This document shows positions 45,601-56,788 of a DNA stretch of 64,000 nt, one piece after another. The notes below the pieces were generated by a model. It did not search any database, had not been told where the DNA came from, and saw nothing but the letters and a program-made list of their open reading frames with translations. This stretch comes from Rhynchopus sp. YZ270_cl-10 (Eukaryota; Euglenozoa; Diplonemea; Diplonemida; Diplonemidae), in contig OZ037919.1 of assembly GCA_964035575.1 (NCBI GenBank), positions 248,001 through 312,000 on the forward strand, given 5' to 3'. The number at the start of each line of letters is the position of its first letter. The first letter of the stretch is position 1. Position numbers and translations under genes: made by a program.

Positions 45601-46637
45601 GGCTTAGGTTCATTACCAAAAAAGGGGGTTTGAGGATGAACCGTAGCTATACCTTTGAAAAATTCATTTAGCCTTCGGGCGACTTTGTTTTTTTCTCTCT
45701 CTCCGGTTGGGGAAATGACATCATCCCTGACAACAAACTTGTAGAAGCCAGCGCAGCTGATGCTGTGCGATAACGAATATGATGAGGTGACTAAGCACGA
45801 GAGGCTTAGGATCATCTTACAAACTTTTCTTTTTTTTTTTGTACAGAAGCCGTCCTCAGAGAGGGTGATTTTTTTGTCGAAACTACAAAAAAAAAAAATC
45901 TGAGGAAACGATGATGTGTCTGCTTTGCAGTGTTCCTGTGCACTTTTGTTATTTCAGATTGTTTTATTTTTCAGTTCAGTGTACTGCTTTTTGCATCTCA
46001 AGGTACATCATGTATCACCCTGGGTACACCGGTCATTTGTAACCAAAGGTACACTATCAGAGGGCTTGTTGTATTCCAGCTCAAATTTTGTATTAACCCA
46101 ACGTGATAACCCTCCCCCTCTTTTCACAGAATCAAGCATGGCTGTGGGGATGAAGCGCTCTCACGGGTCCACGCTGCCAAAGCACCTCAGCCCGTTCCAC
46201 AGCAGACTCACCGAGGATGACGACTACTTCAATCAAGAGATGGCTTCCACAGAGGAAATGGACGACACGTCGACTGTATGCCCTACCCCAACCCACACCC
46301 CTTCGTTAGAGGTGGCTAGACACAAGAATTGTAGGGTTTGTGTCTGTTTTTCTTGGTGGTTTTGTTCGTTTTTTTTGCTGTCCATACGATAAGCACAAAA
46401 GATTTATCAAAACAGAGCGTTTTTTGCGTCTATCTTTTCAAAAAAATGGCCTTTTTGAGAAGGAGGCGATTTTTAGTATAAGACCCTAACCTTATTGGGG
46501 GTTTTTGTTGAAAAATAATTTTAAAAAAATTCTGACAAAAAAAAATGCCCCCTTTTTTTTTTGCAATTTACCACTCGTTCTATTACCCACAGATGTCATC
46601 GGAAAGCGACCCAAAACGCCACAAGCCAGGAGATTAA
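42696..46637 (+). CDS. PP4 regulatory subunit 3 (SMEK/PP4R3-like), 781 aa
   Basis: Five exons join in frame: 42696-44216, 44529-44627, 45024-45558, 46130-46275 and 46593-46637; all donors are GTATGY or GTATGT. Residues 1-65 are Ser, Glu and Pro-rich and disordered. Residues about 68-175 fit the EVH1-like domain (TRCKLYRHEEASWVAVGVGQ and the FEKPEGCQAVW part). Residues about 185-390 match the SMK-1 region (LADLPELAQ-like start, then FRIIRTLLVLN and the LHxDFLENxxFRxPL-type segment seen here as HRDFLENTVFRNPLQ), followed by helical ARM-like repeats to about residue 720 and a short basic tail ending KRHKPGD. In known organisms this subunit directs protein phosphatase 4 to nuclear targets in DNA repair and centrosome control. 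Introns 1 and 3 carry dispersed repeats. Confidence 0.88.
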
Positions 46638-49600
46638 ATTCCCAAAAAAAATGACTGTAGAGGGAAGGGTGTCAATATCCCTAGCACTTTCACTACGCTT
46701 GTTTTTTTTTTTCCTCTTCCTTCCTCTTCTTAACGAAGGGAACATATTCGTTGATCCCCTATCCATATACTTTCAATCCAATGAAATGTATCTGTCATAT
46801 TCCTTCTTCTTTCGGAGGTGACTACACGGGTTTATAATCATCTTTCTTATATTTGTATTGTTTTTTTTTTTGGGGGATATAATACTATATCCCCCTCTAT
46901 GCACAGTCTAGTCGTTTTTTTTCCCTCAGTCTATTTAAATTGTCTCTGCCGTAAAAGGTAAGGCAAAAGAGGGGGGGGAAGCAGGGCGATTCCTTTTGGA
47001 AAAGCGTTATCAATACCTACCATTTTTTACTGGGGAGAAGGACCGGAAAGAAGAAGAAAAAAAAAAAAAGCCCAGAACACAGTTGTGACCAGGTAATCTC
47101 ACCTGAAGGGGTACAGTATGTTTTTTTTCTAAAGGAAAACAAAAAAAAAAAGGGCGCTAAAAAAAAATAGTGGAGTTCATCCTCCGGGTGTCTACACTAA
47201 TACAACCAAGTTTTCAAAAAAAAGTATGGGGTAAGGGGGGGGGAAGGGGCATCGTGGCATAAGAATATTCCCGCTGTTGAACAGTTCCAAAAAAAGGGGG
47301 TTTTTTTTTTGATATGTTTGATACTTAGAATGCCCCGGAAATTTTTCGGGGATCCGGGGGCGCCCCCGAACTGGTAGTAAAAACGTTTTTTGTTTTGAGT
47401 TAAAAATGGACTATATGAGGGTTGTAATTCTCCCTCAAAAGAAAATCACTAAAAAAAAAATTTTTACTTCCCTCACCCCTTCTCTCGGGCAGAGGAGGGA
47501 TGAGGAGGAAATCACATAACAGACAGAATAAAGCAAACCATTTCAAACCCCGTACTAGATTTTTTTCCCCCCACCCCCTCCCCCTTTTAACCTTTGTTCT
47601 CTCTCCTGCACAGCACGTCTCCCCCTCTTCCCCTTCCTCTTTTTTTTGTACCTAAATATGGACTGTACAGAAATGTATTTGGCATTCCAAGTCACATTTA
47701 AAAGGGGTGTAGACACAGAGAGGTGCTCGCTTTACTGAGGAAGGGGGATATTTTTTTGGGGGGTACATTGCAACCATCGACAAAAGACAAAAGACAGACA
47801 AACAAAAAAGCAACGTAGTGGAGTTCATCCTCGGGTGTCTGCACTAATACAACCAATGTTTTCAAAAAACGAAAAAAAGTAAGTCTGGTTCGCGGATTTC
47901 CCGCATCCCTTTTTTAGGTACACTGTCCTGAGAGGGATCTGTATTTCAAATCATTTTTTTTTTTATATAGCAATGATCCCCGTTCATCTGATGAGTGGAA
48001 GCGGGAGTAGACACACACTATCAGATGTAAACCGCGTAAATGGATGTAGGGACTGCATGGTTGGGTGTCCACTCCCCCGGTACATCAGTCATCGTACCAA
48101 AGGTGGTACTGTTCACGAGAGGGCTGTTGTATTTCAAGACGACCTTTTTTTCTTTTTTCTTTTTTTGGGTGGGGTCATTTTTTTGTTGGTTTGTTTTGTT
48201 TTTCTTTTAAAGCTGCGTGGCAGATCACAGAGGTCGGTGAACTACATGTTGACAAGTGTTTTATTTTTTCAAAATAAACGAAATAAACAATAAAAGGACG
48301 TATTTATCAAAGCTTTTACCCCCTCCTCTCTCCTCATATATATCACAATCTCTTGAGTCCCAGTTTTTTTTTCTTTTTCTTTTTGTGTTTAAGGCACAAT
48401 TGCACATTCAGAGAGGATGCGCGCTATTCCCCCCCATCCCTAGATTTTTTTTCACCCCCCAAGGATTTGGTTATTAAAATAGGTAGTCTGAGAGAGGCTT
48501 AGGTTCATTTTTACCAAAGTTTTCTCTCTTCTTTTTTTGTTTTGCTTTTGGCGGAAATACTCAATGTGGCCAGTACCGGTCATATATGGATCGCCCAAAG
48601 TCAGAAAACAGAGAACAATTATAAAAGAAGGGGGTACTCTTTTTTTCCCCTCGATTAGCAATATTTCCCAGCCTCAGGCCCCCCCAAAAAAATTTTTTTT
48701 CCCCAACTCTCATCCCCCCGGAACTACTCGTCAAAAGGAAAAAATTTAAAAAAAGAGAGAGAGAAAAGAAAGTGGCGTGAAACGCAGATTATATGTTCTG
48801 TCTCTTTGCGTCATAGGTGTGATTTCCCCCCCCCCTGCCCCGAGTTACCCTCCCCTCAAAAAATGTGCAGAAAAGTTCAAAACAAATAAAAGGAAGATAA
48901 GACAAAAAGCACACAAGGTCTACCAAAAAAAAAAAGTTCAAAAAAAAACCCCCCCAAAAAAAAACAAACACAAACGTGTCATAAAAATACCAAAAAAGGG
49001 GAGTGCATTACTTTGTAGCCATTTGATCTTCACTTCTCGCGACTTCTTTTTTTTTTTTTGAGGACCCCAACCGGACCCTACATCAGGGCCTAATTACCCT
49101 GTGTTCGCAATGATTCCCGTTCATCTGATGAGTGGAAGCGGAAGTAGGCACATATCAGATGTAAACCACGAAAATGGATTGTAGGACTGCATGGTTGGGT
49201 GTCCACCCCCCCGGTACACCCGGTCATTGTACCAAAGGTACACTGTTCATGAGAGGGCTGTTGTATTTCAAGTCAAAATTTCTTCAGTGTCCCCCTCGTT
49301 CCCACTCCGGTTCTGGCAAGCCATTAGGTTTCCTTTTCACACCCTTCTGTTGGCCGCAGGGGCGCTTTGTGCTGTTATCAGGGGCTGGTGTCGCATGGTT
49401 GAAGGTTCATGTGGTTACAACATTCTATTTTTTTGATAAATTGTTGGAGTAGTGTAGTTTGCCTCGGTTGTGTTGCCACAATTGTGCAATTGCAAGGATC
49501 CTGTGAAAAAAAAATGCGTGGCTGCTATAGTGATAGTAGTCTATAATCAAATAATAAAAAAATTAACCTCCTCTCAAACAACAGGGGTCCCAAAACAACA

Positions 49601-49733
49601 AACATACACAGACACCCCGCTCCAGACACAGCATTTTCCCAGAAGGGGTTGTTTTGCTTTTTTTTTTTGCAATATTTGAAGCGCGAGAGGGAGGGGGGGG
49701 AGCAGATCAGAAGCGGGTGGGGGTTGGGGAGAG
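46638..49733. other. AT-rich spacer with repeats, no supported gene
   Basis: Homopolymer tracts, polypurine runs and copies of dispersed families fill this stretch: TACACTAATACAACCAAG at 47191 and 47838, GGATTGTAGGACTGCATGG units at 47975-48150 and 49110-49280, the stem-loop at 48487, and the inverted CAACACAACCGAGG repeat at 49433-49490. Open frames are Phe- or Lys-rich products of the tracts. No family or splice pattern was seen. Confidence 0.55.
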
Positions 49734-50786
49734 ATGACGAAGTCAAGCCGAAAGGCGGATGCGGTGTCTCGCGCATCTGGGTCTGTGGTGATGCCGGCGC
49801 AGAAGACGAAGAAGGAGAAGAAGGAGAAAAAAGAAAAGAAGGAAAAGAAGGAGAAGGTGGAGAAGGCGATTTCTAATGGTGTTGAGAAGGAGAAGAAGGC
49901 GAAAAAGGAGAAGAAGGAGAAAAAAGAAAAGAAGGAGAAGAAGGAGAAGGTGGAGAAGGTGGAGACCCGACAACCCGAGAAGAAGGAGAAGAAAGCGAAG
50001 AAAGCGAAGAAGGAGACGAAGCCAAAGACAAAGACAAAGGTAAAGGCAAACGGCAAGCCCGCTGCACCTGTTGCTGTTCCTGTCAAGCGCAAGGTGCCAC
50101 AGGCACCACTTACACGGCGCATCGTGTTACGTGACATTGTGCCAATAGCAACTACACCACGAGCAACATGGTGCGAACTCGACAAGGCTGGCATGCGTAC
50201 CACGACCAACCTGGCAACACGTCGTGTGCTCGACGTCATCAAGCGCCATCAGCAGTTCGGACGCGACATGAAGGGTGTTGACAGCTTCTACGACCCCGAC
50301 CAGTTCGCCGTGCAACCCACAGAAGAGGACCTCTTCGCAGGTATGTCCAGAGGCAGCACCACCGTCAAATGGCTCTTTTCAAGACAGTTATTATTTTTTT
50401 TTGCGTCTTTTATCATTTCGGTGAGCCTTCGGGTGACTTTGAGTAGAGATAGTACCGTGGGATTGTTGCGGAAAAATTATGCAAATGTTGCCAGGTTTCT
50501 ATGAATTTGAATTAAATACGATTTTAAAAAATCGTTTTTGCAATCTACAGAAGACGGGTTGACGGCTGTACGTGCAGCAGCACTGCCGGTGACGGATTCG
50601 CGTGGTGTGTACGGACGGTCGTGCGCGGCCGAGGCATGGCGCACTGTGGAGGACCCCATCCTGCCTGCCGACAACGCGAGCGCCCACTTCTCCTCGAACT
50701 CATTCATCAGCGCTGCCGCCAAGTCCTGCAGTGCGATAACGCTCAAACTCCCCGACCAGCTTGCTGCGCATAAAAGATTGTTATAG
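49734..50786 (+). CDS. Lysine-rich basic protein, two exons (280 aa), unknown
   Basis: Exons 49734-50340 and 50551-50786 join in frame through a GTATGT donor and a CTACAG acceptor. Residues 20-110 are almost entirely Lys, Glu and Ala (KKEKKEKKEK repeats), highly charged and probably a long single helix or disordered. Residues 120-280 are a compact domain with segments LTRRIVLRDIVPIA, TRRVLDVIKRHQQFGRD and SSNSFISAAAKSCSAI. The overall plan, a basic tail plus a small domain, recalls linker-histone-like or ribosome/kinetochore-associated proteins, but I recognise no family. The repetitive Lys-Glu coding could vary in length between alleles. The 5' leader is G-rich. Confidence 0.75.
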
Positions 50787-53348
50787 GCGGAGACGTGCTC
50801 TTTTTCTGTTGTACCGCCATAACGACCTCGTCGTCTTTCAAATCTGCTTCTTAGTGGTTCTCAAACAGGCATATTGCTAACTTTGCCGAAAGTGGAAAAA
50901 AGCAAAACGGCGACACTTTTTTTTTTTTCCAGGACAAAAAAAAAATTCCCCCCCGTTGAAAGCGGGCCTCCCTGCCAACCACAGAGGGCATTATATAGCC
51001 CCCCTAGCCTCCACCAAAAAGGTGGTTTTGTGTGAGGCAGTCATTTTTTTCTGTGCGGAAAACTCAGCGAAAAATATTCTCGGCATTTTGTGATGCACGG
51101 CCAACCTACACCACCCCAACCCTTCTCTGCGGGAAAGCTTCCCTCCTCTGTGCCTTGGTAGCTTTCAGCCACTGGTGATCCGCAATCCGTAGTGGGTGTC
51201 CGCCTTCTTATCAGTAACCTTAGTAAATTTATAAAAGAAATGGTGGCTATGGCCTAACCAAAGGTTAGTCAGGTAACCAAAGGTTCCTGGCGAAGCCACG
51301 GTACGCAACATTTCAAAAATCGCGCTTAAAATTGCACTATTTTACAGCATGGGAAGGGTGTGATGTAAGCTTGTGCCGCAGGCGCACGGTACGCTACTTT
51401 TATGATTTTGCCAGATCCTTTTTCTCAAAAAATGACGACAGGAAACGGCGTTTTGTCGCGTTGAAAACGCCGATTTCTCGGGGGGAACGGCGCTTCGCCA
51501 ATTTTGAAAACGGCGTTTTTTTAAAAGGCAAAACGGCGAAACGGCGTTTTCAAAAAAATTTTTTTTGTGATTTTGGCCAAAAAGGCAAAACGGCGAAACG
51601 GCACTTAGCAATATGCCTGTTCTCAAAAAAAATTTTTTTTTTTTTTAAAAAACGGACAGCACGATCTGTTCGTATCCTAGCCTCACCTCCTTTGGGTGGC
51701 ATTTTTGAGGACACAGCCCGCCTCTTTGATGGGTTGATGTGTTGATGCAACAAAAAAAAGTCAACAGTGCTGTGTTTTTTTTGCAGCTGAGTATATCCTA
51801 AGTAGTTGGGAGGGGAAGGGGGGGGGAAAAGGGAAATTGTGTTTTTTTTTGGAGAACAAAAAAGGAAAAGCACGCACACAAGGGGTTTTGAATCTGAAGA
51901 AGAAGAAGAAGAAAAAAACGGGTTTTATTTATCATTACTTTGGTTTTTGCAGTTTCATTTTTTTCTATTTTTTTATTTTGTTTTGTTTGGCTCGGAGTAT
52001 CTATTACTCCAGTCAGATGCGTGGAGAGTAGAGAGAGATTTTCACATGCCACGCGCGGGAGGGGAAAAACGGTTTTTATTGTTTTCCACTATCACCCCTA
52101 TTCACTTTTATTTTATTTTTAGATGTGTGTGTGAGTGCTCTGTTTTGAAGCAATTCCTTCCGAACGATCTGTTGTAATGCTTTTTTTTTCCCCTCCCAAA
52201 AAATAAAATAAAAGAATAAAACGTGAATCAAACGGCCCCAGATCAGAGGCCTTTTCTTTGAGGTGTGTTTCGTTTTTTTTAGGTACACTGTCATGAGAGG
52301 GGCTTTGTATTTCAAGTCAAAAAAAAAAAAATCCCCCCCCCCCCTTTTCTGAATAGCGAACAACTGTCTGAATGGACAGCTGCACTAAACAGATTATCAA
52401 AAGAAAACATTCCTATCTCACCACACACCCCCCTTTCCCCCCCTCCTTTTTTTTTTTTTTGCCAGAACGAAAATCAAATAAATCGATCACGTCAAACAAA
52501 AAAAAATATAGTGGAGTTCATCCTCGGGTGTCTACACTAATACAACCAAGTTTTCAAAAAATATGTTCTTCAGACCTGTCAAAAAAAAAAATACCGTTCT
52601 CTACTATTTTACTCTCAACTCCATTTTTTTCCCCTTTGTTCCGCTCGGATTAGCGCCTCAGGGATTATGCTTCATTGTAGCCTCTCTCCCCTACACTGCA
52701 AAAACGGGCCCCCCAAAAGGGACCCCAATCAGACCCTGTATCATTTGTGTCTTCTCTGATATCATTCAGCTGGATGAGAGGAAGCGGGGATTAGGCCATA
52801 TCAGATGTATAGCTCGAAATGGATTGTAGGACTGCATGGGTTGGGGTACAGCCGGTCAGGCACCTAAGGTACACTGTCAAGGGAGCCTTCTCTTGGTCCA
52901 CCCCGCACTAAGAGAGGACTTTTTTTTTATTCCTACGAAGCTCGCTTTAAAGGAGAAATAGTATTTACCGGGGTACGGTCGCCAAATCATCCCTCAAAAC
53001 AGGAGGATTTTGTGCAATCAACGAAAAACAAACTTTACTTACCTACCCCGATGCTACTATTTTGTATTTCAAAATCACACTTTGTTCTGGAAATTTTGTA
53101 ACATAAAAAAATCTTCTACCAACATCATGTGTGTCTTCAACCATTCAGCTGATGAGAGGAAGCGGGGGGAGTAGGGCATATCAGATGTATACCTCGAAAT
53201 GGATTTGTAGGACTGCATGGGTTTGGGGTCTAATCTTCTACCAAACGCTTTCCGGAAATCCCCTGATTTTCCTACCCTCCTTTCCACCCCCCCTACCATC
53301 TGCAATATTCTTCAGGGAACACAAAGCTCCCACCCCTCCCCCCACACA
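50787..53348. other. Spacer with hairpin modules and repeats
   Basis: At 51283-51395 lie the two CGGTACGC hairpin modules. At 51436-51615 a cluster of AACGGCG(TTTT) units repeats about seven times in both orientations, again resembling a foldback end. The rest is A/T-tract DNA with copies of dispersed families at 52285, 52529, 52745-52880, 52950-53030 and 53127-53230. No gene is supported. Confidence 0.55.
51283..51395. repeat. Paired hairpin modules GCGTACCGTGGC / GCGTACCGTGCGCC
   Basis: On the minus strand each module is the word GCGTACCG followed by a short hairpin: TGGC-TTC-GCCA in one and GCGCC-TGC-GGCGC-type in the other (the copy here reads GCGCCTGCGGCAC). The pair recurs at 5042-5150 and 63823-63960; single modules lie at 13513-13535, 19418-19445 and 23937-23960. 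Spacing between paired modules is about 85-115 bases. Confidence 0.7.
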
Positions 53349-56300
53349 ATGTCTACTACAGCACCTACTGCGTTTTCATCTGATTCTGATACGTGGCGTC
53401 GGATCAAATGGAACGGTTGGGGGAGCAAGCACGTCTCCATGCGCACCGCAGACGACAACACAAACGATGTGATCCACCCCTCCGGGAAAATGGTCCCGAA
53501 GTTGATCCCCTTTGTGCAGTCTGAGCTGAATGGGGCATCGACCACGGCACATCCTCCCCTGAAAAAGACACCCGGCGTCACGCTGGAGGAAGCCCAACGG
53601 AAGCTTCCTGCTCCGGTTATGAACAAACAGTTTTTGACTGATATTGGGTTGGCATCGAACCAGATTGTTTTTGAAGGCGAGGCGCGTCTTAACCATGGTG
53701 TAGGGAAGAACTACCGGGACCTGTGGAGAATGAGGCAGGGGATGATCCAGCGTCCACCGGATGCGATTCTGTTGCCGCAGTGTCATGATGATGTGGTTAA
53801 AATTGTTGAGGCTGCGCACAAAAACAATGTTGTGATCATCCCCTATGGCGGCGGAACAAACGTTGTCGGCGCCATCGAACCTGATCCAGCAGAGACAAGC
53901 AGGATGGTTGTCTCGGTCGACCTACGCAGAATGAACAAGCTCCTTTGGATTGAAAAGGACACCCAAATGGCCTGCTTCGAAACCGGTGTTCTCGGACCCG
54001 ACTTAGAAGAGCAACTCTCCCGCTATGACTGCGTTTTCGGCCACGACCCTGACTCTCACATCCACTCCACCCTCGGTGGCTGGATCGCAACGCGAAGCAG
54101 TGGGTCGCAAAGCAACCGTTACGGCGAGCTTGAGGATATGACCATTTCGTTGACAATCGTCACTCCAAAGGGGGTGATCACGACGCACACCGCACCGCGG
54201 TCGACTGCGGTGTCGTTGAACGAAATTATAATTGGATCTGAAGGGGTGTTCGGAATTATAACGCAGGCGGTGGTTAAGGTACAGCGCCGTCCTGAGAAGA
54301 AGGTGTACGAAGGGTGGCTGATGTCCTCATTTGAGGATGGCACAGAAGCGTTCCGTACAGCGACAATGGCAGATATCCACCCAACAGTGATGCGTCTCTA
54401 CGATGACGACGAAACGCGTCTCTCCTTCTCGATGAAGTACCGCCCGACAGCATTCGAGGAGCTCATCTCCAAAGGTGTGAAGGCGTACGCAGAGAAGTGG
54501 AAAGGAATGAGCATGGACAAGATCTGCTTGTGTATCATCGGCTTCGAAGGGTCCGCGAACGACGTCGCGCACGAACGCAAGAAGCTCCACAAACACATGA
54601 AGCAGTACAAAACAGTGTGCATCGGGGCCGGGGCAGGTGCGTCGTGGCAGGAGAAGAAGTACGACCTGCCGTACATCAGAGACTGGGCGCTGGAGGTATA
54701 ATATATGTTTCTTATTCGAGGTCTAACGAGAGGGGCTATTGCCATGTTTTGTTTTTTTTTGGTTGATGTGGCTAAATGGGGGCGCGCAAAAAGTGCGCAA
54801 GAAGCGCAAATCACCCCCCTTCAGCCACCATTGGTGGTTTTTATTTTGTTAAAAATTGGGTTTGTATTAGTGTGGACACCCCCCCAGGATGAGCTCCACT
54901 ATACCAAAACGCGTTAAAGCAACTGCCTCTTGGTTGACTGAGCATCTGTTGAGGCTTGCTGTTCATCTTATTATTGACCTGCTTTTTTGTTTCAATACGT
55001 AACGTTGTTCATCCACACCCCCTTTTTTCTTTATTTCTACAGAACGGACTTATGGCCGATGTTCTTGAAACTGCGACCGACTACGCGCGCGCGATAAGTC
55101 TTTGGCGCGATGTGAAGGCGGCAGTGCACGAGGAGTGGCAGAAGATCGGACGTCGCGGCTTCATCGGATGCCATATGGCGCATCAGTACAAGACAGGCAC
55201 GTGCCTCTACTTTACCTTTGCGGCGGAGCAGATTGACGAATGTGACATCCAGGACCGCTTCCTGAAGATCAAGGTATATTTTTTTTTGTCGATATTTTCA
55301 AAAAAGGTCGTTTTTGTGTGCTGATCCTGTACGATAACGAATTGAGAGTCTCGTTGCTGATAAGTTGAACAAAATTAGGGCATAATCCTTGCTCGCATCG
55401 ATGATGTTCATTCACGATGCGAGTACACCATCAGACAATCAGAAAGAGTTGCTGCACCCATCCGACCTTTTTTTGGGGGTCACAAATCGTTGTATCTGAG
55501 ACAATACATTCCCCACCCGCTGTTTGGCCGCGCTTCTGCAGACGTACATCGGCCTCCTCTGTTTTTCTCTGCACACGTGCCTCTCCCACACATCCTCAAA
55601 CTCAAAACGCCTCTGTCGTCGTGCCCCTGGTCACACGCTTCTTCTGTCTTGTTCCTGCAAGAAAAGTACAAGCATGTACACTGCAAAGTTTTTGGTGTCA
55701 GTGTCCGGACAAGGTATCGACCGCCCTGCACCTGCGGGACCTTCACACAGTGTCGTATCTTCTGCATGTGGGTTGCGTACGCTGTTAAAGCGCACTTCCC
55801 TCGAGTTCAGCTGAGGGTACCCTTCAATCAGTCTACACTATTGTAACCAAGTTTTCAAATAACAAAAAGCTTCATAAAAAAAAAATCTCCATTCTCACGC
55901 TACAACAGGAAGCCGCCACGGAAGCCATTCTGAAGAACAACGGTGCACTGACACACCACCACGGTATCGGGTACGAGCACGTCCCTTGGATGGAGAAGTA
56001 TGTCACACTGATAACCCAGGACCCCCCCATCCCATCCTGTTTTCCCCTCAGAAGCGTCAGTTCTTTGTCTTAAGGAAAGGTTTATCTCACAAACCTTTTT
56101 GTGATCAAAGTGCCTAAGCACGAGAGGGCTTAGGGTCATCTTAATAAACTGTTCTTTTTGTTTCGAATTGCAAAGGGTACACACATTGCTCGCATTTCCC
56201 AACTAACCGCTTCTTGAATACTGAGCAAAAACGGAATTAAAATAACCCCATCTTCTAACAAGGTTGTTGATACAACAAAGAAAAATGAAATGCCCCTTCT

Positions 56301-56788
56301 TTATTTATTCGTTGTTTGTTGTTTGTTGTTTGTTGTTTGTTGTTTGTTGTTTGTTGTTTGTTGTTTGTTGTTTGTTGTTTGTTGTTTGTTGTTTGTTGTT
56401 TGTTGTTTGTTGTTTGTTGTTTGTTGTTTGTTGTTTGTTGTTTGTTGTTTGTTGTTTGTTTTGTTCTTTTGTTGTTTGTTGTTTTGTTGTTTTGTTGTTT
56501 TGTTGATCGCATCCATCCATCTTCTAAGGTTGCTGATGCAACAAAGAAAAATAATGCCACACAACCCACAGGAGCCACGGGAAGGTCGGTGTCTTTGTCA
56601 TGCAAAGTATCAAGGCAGCGCTGGACCCGAAGGGCATCTGCAACCCCGGAAAGCTCATCCCGATCATGGACGACAGCTCCCTGTCGGAAGAAGAGAACGA
56701 ATCGAGGAAGAAGGCGGCTATGATGTTCTACAAAATGGGTGTCCTCTCCCACGTCGTCCCCACCGGAGACAAAAAGGCAAAACTCTGA
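53349..56788 (+). CDS. AGPS: Alkylglycerone-phosphate synthase with PTS1 signal (627 aa)
   Basis: Four exons join in frame: 53349-54695, 55043-55273, 55909-55997 and 56572-56788. The enzyme swaps the acyl chain of acyl-dihydroxyacetone phosphate for a fatty alcohol, the step that makes the ether bond of ether lipids, in peroxisomes or glycosomes. FAD-binding motifs of the VAO fold are clear: PYGGGTN near residue 166, STLGGWIATRSSG near 240, and GSEGVFGIIT near 297. The catalytic His run is present as LTHHHGIGYEH near residue 542, beside KTGTCLYFTFA near 510. The C-terminus is AKL, a standard PTS1 signal; there is no N-terminal PTS2 nonapeptide, whereas mammalian enzymes use PTS2. Length is close to the human protein (658 aa). 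The chosen start removes an upstream repeat-derived extension. Intron 3 holds a heptamer array. Confidence 0.95.
56311..56460. repeat. Heptamer tandem array (TTGTTTG)n inside an AGPS intron
   Basis: About 21 copies of a 7-bp T/G unit, then about 45 bases of degraded TTGTT repeats, lie in intron 3 of the alkylglycerone-phosphate synthase gene, ending about 65 bases before the acceptor. A short sequence, AAAGAAAAATGAAATGCC before it, recurs after it as AAAGAAAAATAATGCC, so the array may lie between duplicated flanks. Confidence 0.95.

Noticed and set aside
53217-53348. Upstream extension of the alkylglycerone-phosphate synthase
   Set aside because: It begins inside a dispersed repeat and carries low-complexity sequence; ATG 53349 starts the normal coding composition.
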